Below, in pieces: positions 57,842 through 64,000 of a stretch of DNA of 64,000 bases; the first letter of the stretch is position 1; each line of letters starts with the position of its first letter. The stretch is from Corylus avellana (lineage: Eukaryota; Streptophyta; Magnoliopsida; Fagales; Betulaceae): positions 13,761,229 through 13,825,228 of the forward strand of contig NC_081542.1 of assembly GCF_901000735.1 (NCBI RefSeq). Direction: 5' to 3'. The position numbers were made by a program, and so were the translations under genes. A model generated the notes under the pieces. That model was given only the letters and a program-made list of their open reading frames with translations, was not told the DNA's origin and did no database searches.

Positions 57842-60800
57842 TTACTGGACAACGGTTTCTGTGGGTGAACCGGGGACATGGGGAACAAACCCCCTCCCAC
57901 CAAACACGGGACGCATGAAAGCATTATCAAACTTTCTCCAATAGAAATGGACAGTGTGAGTTGGGGTGCTCAAGAGCATTCGCAAGCTAGTTGGACGGTG
58001 AATGTTGGCCCCCATGTCAGCTTCTGACTCGTGCCCCCCATTCCTGAGAAGTGGAAGATTCAGAGACTTGTGAGCAGTTAATTCAGAGCACATTTCGCTT
58101 CCCGAGTGTGTTTGTATTGGTTGCAAGAGCCTCACAAGAGGCTTGGTCAATAATCCACCCACCTGAAATTAATTCAACAATGAAAACATCATCAAACACT
58201 GCTTATCCCATAATAATTATCTTCCTATTTATCGATAGATATAGGATGTCTATCAAAGTTCGAACCACATGTTTTAAAAAAAGAAATGAATTGGAAATAA
58301 TGTCAAATACGCTTGTAAAAATAGAGCAGTCCAAAATCTAGGGCAACTTTTTTAACCTACGTGGAATGAGGTATCTTACCACAGTAGTGAAGAGAACAAC
58401 TGTGATGGTGCTGGTGATCATCATTGCATTTGCCAGCTGTTGAGTATGTCCTGACCTAGTAAACTGCACACACACCATGATACATACTTCATCACATGTA
58501 AAAACCACCTTAAATGAGTAAAGAATGCCGCTGTGTATCACTAATTTATTTTAGGTATTCAAAACAGTAGGAATGATAAGACTACATATGGTAACATTAT
58601 CATGATGTCACCTGCAACTGCAAAATGCACCAAGAAATAAGGAAAGAAATGCCATCCTCACCACTAAAGCATAGATCCTTGTTTACCACCAAGACACAAA
58701 TTGGTGTTGATCCATGTGGCCCGACAAAGGTCCCACCCATGCCCAACATGAATATGGGCCCCAATTCAAATATTGTGAGAAGAGTCATAACACAGGTAAT
58801 GAGTGAGTAGCACAGTAAACTTGTCCCACTTTTACCTGATTATAAGCAAGTGCCACGGATACAGCACCTCGCATGAGTCCAGCCCACCATATGGTCACCT
58901 GTTTGAGTTATGTTAATGAGTGACTGAGAATTCAGGGAGATGAAAAACTCAACACAACAATATCAAAAATACCTACCTGCTGCTTAAATGCAATTTTGTC
59001 ATTCTGAGACTTCTTGGTTAAGTTGGATATAAAAGATAGGGGGAATACAAAAGCTGCCCTTCCAATCAGAACCAAGGCAAGCAATATCGCACTCACTCCA
59101 ACTGATGTCCCAGGACTGTGAAAGTAAATTGAGCTCAGATTACAAAAATGACAAAACTATTTGCAAAAATCAAGTTACATTGAAAACCATTGTGATAAAA
59201 GTATAAGAGAACTTGAACTTCTTAGTACAAGCTGGATGAACATATCAACAATAAAATATATAGATTACAGGGGAAGATTAAGCTTAGTTGGATTATTCTT
59301 TTGTACACTTGTAGACTATTACCTCTTGCTTACAACTTTCCACTTCTCCATGTCCAAGGCATCCATACCAACATATAGGAAGATGAAAATCTCTGAGACA
59401 AATGACAACGTAGCAAAGGCATGCCTGCATAGATTATTAATTAGAATAGAAAAATATCTGCTTCAAATGACATTTGGAGAAAAAAACTATCATGTGAGGG
59501 AGGAAAGAAAAGTAGGTTTCAATGTCTAAGAAAATATTTACGAAGTTAACATACCTAGTTGTGACTCTTGAACTTTCAGTCACATTATGCCAGGTGTAGT
59601 GCGACATAACAATCCCGCAAAAGAACACAGTAAGAATGCCACTTAAATAGAACAGCTGGAAGACAGGTTTTAACAACATCGTTAGACCACAAAGTTCTAT
59701 TACATGAAATCCAAATACTAAATTTGAAATAAAAGTAAATGGAAGTTTCAGATCAACATATTAAAAAATCTTACTTCAGCCATCATGTATGAAAGGTAAG
59801 CCATTAGCATCATAAGAGCAACTTCACGATCAGTAGAGTGCCTGGCAACATTTGTTATAACAACTTCAATTCCAATTAAATAAAACAGAACATACATTTT
59901 TCCAGTTTTCTTTGTAGTTATCTTTTTTATCATGAGAAGCTTGATAGAGCAGAAAAGAGCAATGTTTTTCCTTTTAGAGAGTCACAACAATGGTATTATC
60001 ATTTATCACCACATTCTGTGCACTATTATTGACAAAATTGTGATTCTAAAAGCATAACAGCAGAAGTTCATGGGCTATACCAGACAATTGCTATACCTAT
60101 AAAACCTTTAGTACATCCTGCATAATTCAATTAGTCACATCCAATAATTGTTTATTTATGTTCCTAATTGATCATAATATTCTGTGGTTAGACAACAACT
60201 TATGTAAATTGTTCACTTTAGCCAAAGATTAGCAATTCTGAAACAAAAGGAAACTAAGGTCAAATCCAAAGTGCCCAAACCGATCAATACTAATAGGTAA
60301 ACTCCACTAAACTACACCTAAAGTTCCCCAATCAAAAAATAAAGCACATTTGTTTTACAGCAAAGAATCCAACAGAGTTTATATCTGAATTTTTATACAA
60401 TGATAAGAATAAACAAAAAGAAAAAAAAAAAGAAGGGAAACTTGACATAAAATAGAAAGAAATAAATACTAATAAAAAGGCAATTACTAGCCCTTGGCTA
60501 CCTGCCAAAGTACAACTTCTTTATTATGTATGCGCTGAGCAATCCAACCTGCAAGTAAAAGATGCAAAATGTCAATAGGTAATATACGAAAAGCCTAGTG
60601 ATTTAGGCTCCCTGTAGTCGGATGTTACCAAGAATTTCTAGTCTCTATAATTTATTAAGGATTCTCATTAAGGTGAGCTAAAGGGTCTCAGAAGCATGAA
60701 GAAACTCAATTCATAAGTCGTGTTACTGCATAGAAAGGCAAAACAGAATAATATTGCAGCAAAAAGGCAATGTTAACACCTGAAAAAGATGAGCACACAC

Positions 60801-63782
60801 ACACACAGAGACCAGAGAGAGAGAGACTCACTGCTACCCCCAGAACCGTGCTGGTGAAGAATAAATATAAGAAACTTCCAAGGAATCGCAAGGCATCGGT
60901 TGAGGTGATATTAGAAAGGTCAAATCTCTGGATTGCATTGAAAAGTACCACAGATGTGGCATCGTTGACTACTCCTTCCCCAAATACTAGACTGTACAGT
61001 AAAGGTGTCTCTTCCTGATTAAGCACCTGCCATGACAGATGGAAACTTAGTGAGGAATGCTTTATCTAGTTATTCACCAATTTTTGCTATTGTACACAGA
61101 ACTGCAGCCTTTTCAATATTTGTTACCTGCAATGTGCAAACGGAATCTGTAGCTGAAAAGATAGCTCCAAGTGCTACAAGTAATGAAACAAACTATAATT
61201 AGGGCCGAGTAAAGAGAATAAAGCAGTATTATACATAAAGATGTTTAAGCTTTATGTGAAGATATAGCTTTAAGAGGAAGGAACTTTGTCTTCAGCCAAT
61301 CATAGTATAGCATTCAGAACACTGACTGAAACACAGACAACAAGAGAGAAAACATAAAAGACAGTACAGATATTATGCATTGAAAAAAAAAACAAAAAAC
61401 AAATAGGACCATGAATTTCAAAGAGCCAAAAGCTCTCAATAGGCTCCATCAAAATACTTGCAAATGGGTCAATATTCCGAACCAATTCATAGAGCAAAGA
61501 GGGGTGAAGAGTCTGACCTCCCCCTTTAAATTTATTGTCCAAAAAGATCCCAAACCAATAGAAAAATGTAAAGTCTTCCAAATATTGATATGAAATTTAA
61601 CATAAGAAAGCGAGGATTACCAAGATAATCTCCAATCTCCAGGAAACCAATATCCAACTTTTTGAATAGCTGTATCGAACCTGGATCAAGATTCTAAAAG
61701 TTACAAAATCATAAAACATAAATATATACTGAATAACTATAAAGTTACGAACAAAAACCAGTTTTTTCCATCATTTAGGTTAACAATTTCCTTTTTATTT
61801 TTCTTTTTGGTGGTACCTTTCTCTTTCCAACAAAGAAATGGTATGATATGCTGAGATTCTGATGATAAATGCAAACATGCCATTTGAGATCCATCAAAAT
61901 CATTCACGCACTAGTTCTAGTAGCACTAAGTTGTCAACTTGAAAGAAAATAATTTTGCTGACAGATCCAAGGCAAGCACATATATCTTGGGAGTAAATAT
62001 CATAAACATCTGCTAAGAATTCGCACAATACATTTACTCCCAGAGGAGGTTTCTAATATAACAATGATCACAAGTTTTAGCACTTTATACAAACTTTAAC
62101 CTCATAAGAACATCTCAAACAATAGTGGCTATTTTAGCTACTCAAAATACACCTTTCTTTTCTATTTTAGTTACTTGCTTTTCAATACAAACTCCAACAG
62201 ACTATCTATTTCACTCTCTATTTTCTTTAAATATTATTTTCTAATCTTTGTTTATTTCTTTTTTTTTTCCACTTCTCCCTCACTCTCACTCCCACGCATA
62301 CCCCCATTCCCTGATTTTTCTTCTCACCCAAATCCCTTTTTCCCTCTTTTTGTCTTCCACACCAAGAGAAACTGAGAGAGAAATCGCACCAGGCTCTTTT
62401 TCTGGATCCCAGCTCATCCACCCCCCAAATCCCAAATGAAGTGCGAAAGATTTCTCTCAATCCCTGTCTCTGCGGTGTTCCTGTTAATGGGTTTCGTCTA
62501 TTACATCACAATTTTCGTTTTTTTATCAAGGATTGGGTCAGGTTGCAAAGCTCAGCTGGATCTTTGAACTCTTTGATTTTTTCTTCTTTTTGGTGTTTTC
62601 TTTGCCTTTTCTCTTTCTTTCTTGTGTTCTAATTGAGGACCAGCGCAACGAGAGAGGAGAGGAAGAAGTTGAAGCATGGAAAGAAGTTGATGGCCTGCTG
62701 GTGGCTTTGGTAAACTTTATGTATGGGGTTCGGCAAAGGGAGTGCTCTTCCTATGCTTCGTCTTATTTGGCAGTGAGGAGTGAGTGTGTGCTTCTGCAAG
62801 AGAGAGACTCTGAAAGGAGGGGGAGAGAGAAGGGAGCGTTGAGGGGGAGGAATAAAATTCTCATTAATTAATTCCCTTCAATGTGCTACAGTGAACTTTC
62901 ATATATGAAGTTCATTGTAGCAAAATGGCTATGACGACTATTATGTTGGAGGAGTAAAATGGCTCATAATAGCTAAATATAGCTATTATGAGCCATTTAG
63001 AGCATCTGCTGGAGATGCTCTAACAAGATAGAATAATATTACAGAAGTTTTCTTATAATGATATCCAGCATCTAGCAGAGAATGTAAACCCAATTACCTT
63101 CTAACAAAGAATGTAAACTTACTTGTCGAGTAATAACCTAAAGGAATATGCAGTTACAAAAAAGTAGGATGCTTGGAACAGTTAGCACCAGCAACATTTC
63201 CCATTCCGGAAGTAGAAAAAATTGTCCTAGCATTCAGATTCAAAAGTATTTCTAATCACTCTATTTGTCAACAGACTCAACATAGCTTAAATATTTTATT
63301 GCAATATCACCAGCAATTATTTTCATAGGAAATCTAGGTATACTTTCAGTCTCCCTCATGTAATATTTCTGCCTAATTTCTAGCAACAGAATTTTTTTTA
63401 TAATTAATAAATCAAAATATAACAGGGTCTAGTCAATTAAACTCATACAGCACAAAATAATAGGTGGATAACCCCTCATGCAAGTATGCATAAACATTTT
63501 ATTTTTAATGAGTACAATGCATGTATATAAAACTCGTGTGGATATGTGTAAGTACTTGCATATACATGCACAACAACCAAAATATTGGTCTGATTAAATA
63601 GAACGGAACAATGCAACATCTTGTATTCAAGAAAGACTGCATACTTGTCATGTCCATCTGTTGTAAGCATGTATGCTGATTGTTAACATACCTAGTGATA
63701 TGACGGAAAAGGATATTAAACTACCAATAGCACCAAACAAAATGATTGTCATGAAGTTTCGGAAAAATTGCTTCTTTTTCAC
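57842..63782 (-). CDS. NHX: Vacuolar NHX1/2-type Na+(K+)/H+ antiporter, 3' part
   Basis: Exchanges cytosolic Na+ or K+ for vacuolar H+, setting vacuolar pH, ion stores and salt tolerance. Twelve minus-strand exons are assigned: 63782-63692, 61680-61621, 61173-61127, 61026-60832, 60548-60502, 59841-59775, 59655-59555, 59424-59323, 59115-58977, 58898-58836, 58463-58380 and 58162-57842. They join in frame to 438 residues starting VKKKQFF, equivalent to about residue 98 of Arabidopsis NHX1 (538 aa). Earlier exons, including the amiloride-binding LFFIYLLPPI helix, lie beyond the right edge. Visible landmarks are ATDSVCTLQ, VFGEGVVNDATSVV, STDREVALMMLMAYLSYM, FFCGIVMSHYTWHN, FLYVGMDALD, IWWAGLMRGAVSVALAYN and the C-terminal FMRPVFGGRGFVP. 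All introns are GT-AG and no defects are seen. The vacuolar NHX1-4 subgroup is clear; the exact orthologue is not. Confidence 0.95.
62107..63021. mobile_element. Pack-type element carrying a protein S-acyltransferase gene fragment (in NHX intron)
   Basis: The left end AGAACATCTCAAACAATAG resembles the reverse complement of the right end AGAGCATCTCCAGCAGATG; both arms continue into TAGCTATTTTAGCTA-like sequence. The right arm also has its own hairpin (GCTCATAATAGCTA / TAGCTATTATGAGC). Between them is non-transposon DNA: a CT-rich leader, a gene fragment (62436-62630) and about 230 bases that may come from a second source. Flanking AACCTCATA and AACAAGATA match at 6 of 9 positions, so a target duplication is only suggested. 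It lies wholly within an NHX intron. Confidence 0.6.
62436..62632 (+). pseudogene. Captured 5' fragment of a DHHC protein S-acyltransferase (PAT16-like)
   Basis: From ATG 62436 the frame reads MKCERFLSIPVSAVFLLMGF and VYYITIFVF. A one-base shift in a T-run near 62520 moves it to the next frame, which continues FIKDWVRLQSSAGSLNSLIF and LCLFSFF. Together these match the first two membrane helices and the intervening loop of plant PAT16-type palmitoyltransferases. The catalytic DHHC domain is absent. About 200 bases of CT-rich leader upstream look like the parental 5' untranslated region. It is antisense to NHX and inside its intron. Confidence 0.75.
63022..63691. other. Remainder of the NHX intron
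   Basis: AT-rich intron sequence with no exon or element boundary that I can support. Confidence 0.5.
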
Positions 63783-64000
63783 CTGAAAACTGAACAGGAA
63801 AAGGATGCGATCAGAAACTCGGCATCAAAAATTAATTTTTAACATACTAAAAAACCTTCTCTAATGCAGGCATTGATAATTCAATATGCTCAATCCATCT
63901 GCAGCTCACTCAAATTAATAAGTGTACTGCACTGAAGTAGCAATATTTGAGAGGGTGAGGGGGGGTGAAGCAAAGAACATCAACTAAAAAGGTGAAGCTT
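63783..64000. other. NHX intron at the right edge
   Basis: Follows the acceptor (TTTTCAG on the minus strand) of the exon starting VKKKQFF. No further exon is seen up to the window end, so the preceding exon is outside. Confidence 0.6.

Noticed and set aside
1..64000. CRISPR arrays, operons, bacterial-type signals
   Set aside because: None present. The window is a spliced, repeat-rich plant nuclear region.

Overview
The window is nuclear DNA from a flowering plant, a dicot. Five spliced protein genes (DEG2, YUC11-like, NAC, NET3-like and NHX) use plant-type introns, the base composition is AT-rich, and most of the space is transposable elements. The abundance of LINEs, LTR fragments and palindromic MITE-like elements fits a woody dicot with a repeat-rich genome, but the species cannot be named from sequence alone.

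Layout. 1-5 kb: AT-rich intergenic DNA with microsatellites, one inverted-repeat element, and a possible minus-strand first exon at the left edge. 5.19-16.22 kb (+): a complete DEG2-type chloroplast serine protease in 21 exons, with transposon insertions in its introns. 17.96-20.21 kb (-): an intact YUCCA11-like flavin monooxygenase (auxin synthesis). 21.67-23.65 kb (-): a tandem, 5'-truncated copy of it. 24.5-33 kb: foldback elements, one split by a hAT element with an exact 8-bp target duplication. 33.1-35.2 kb (+): a 5'-truncated LINE. 35.7-36.4 kb: gene debris, namely a short orphan exon, a LINE zinc-knuckle fragment and an organelle-like tRNA-Asn remnant.

37.6-50.5 kb (+): a single L1-type LINE broken by three later insertions. 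These are (i) an LTR-NAC gene-LTR block (38480-44101), (ii) a 1.97-kb hAT-like element (45097-47069) and (iii) a 553-bp solo LTR (49408-49960). For the first two, removing the insert and one target duplication restores the LINE reading frame across the break. Block (i) is the most unusual object here. An intact two-exon NAC transcription factor gene lies between two direct LTR copies. Its inner and outer flanking pentamers look like two different target duplications, which suggests that a NAC-carrying DNA circle integrated by LTR-LTR recombination.

51.6-52.0 kb (+): an arabinogalactan protein (AGP26/27 type). 52.99-55.27 kb (-): a NET3-type actin-binding NAB-domain protein. 57.84-63.78 kb (-): the last 12 coding exons of an NHX1/2-type vacuolar Na+(K+)/H+ antiporter, whose 5' end is beyond the right edge. 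One NHX intron holds a transposon-like element carrying a frameshifted 5' piece of a DHHC protein S-acyltransferase gene.

DEG2, the AGP and NET3 occur in the same order as Arabidopsis At2g47940, At2g47930 and At2g47920. Here that conserved trio is stretched over about 50 kb by the YUCCA duplication, the NAC block and nested repeats. The genes otherwise act in separate processes (plastid protein quality control, auxin synthesis, transcription, cell wall, cytoskeleton, vacuolar ion exchange), and nothing suggests co-regulation.
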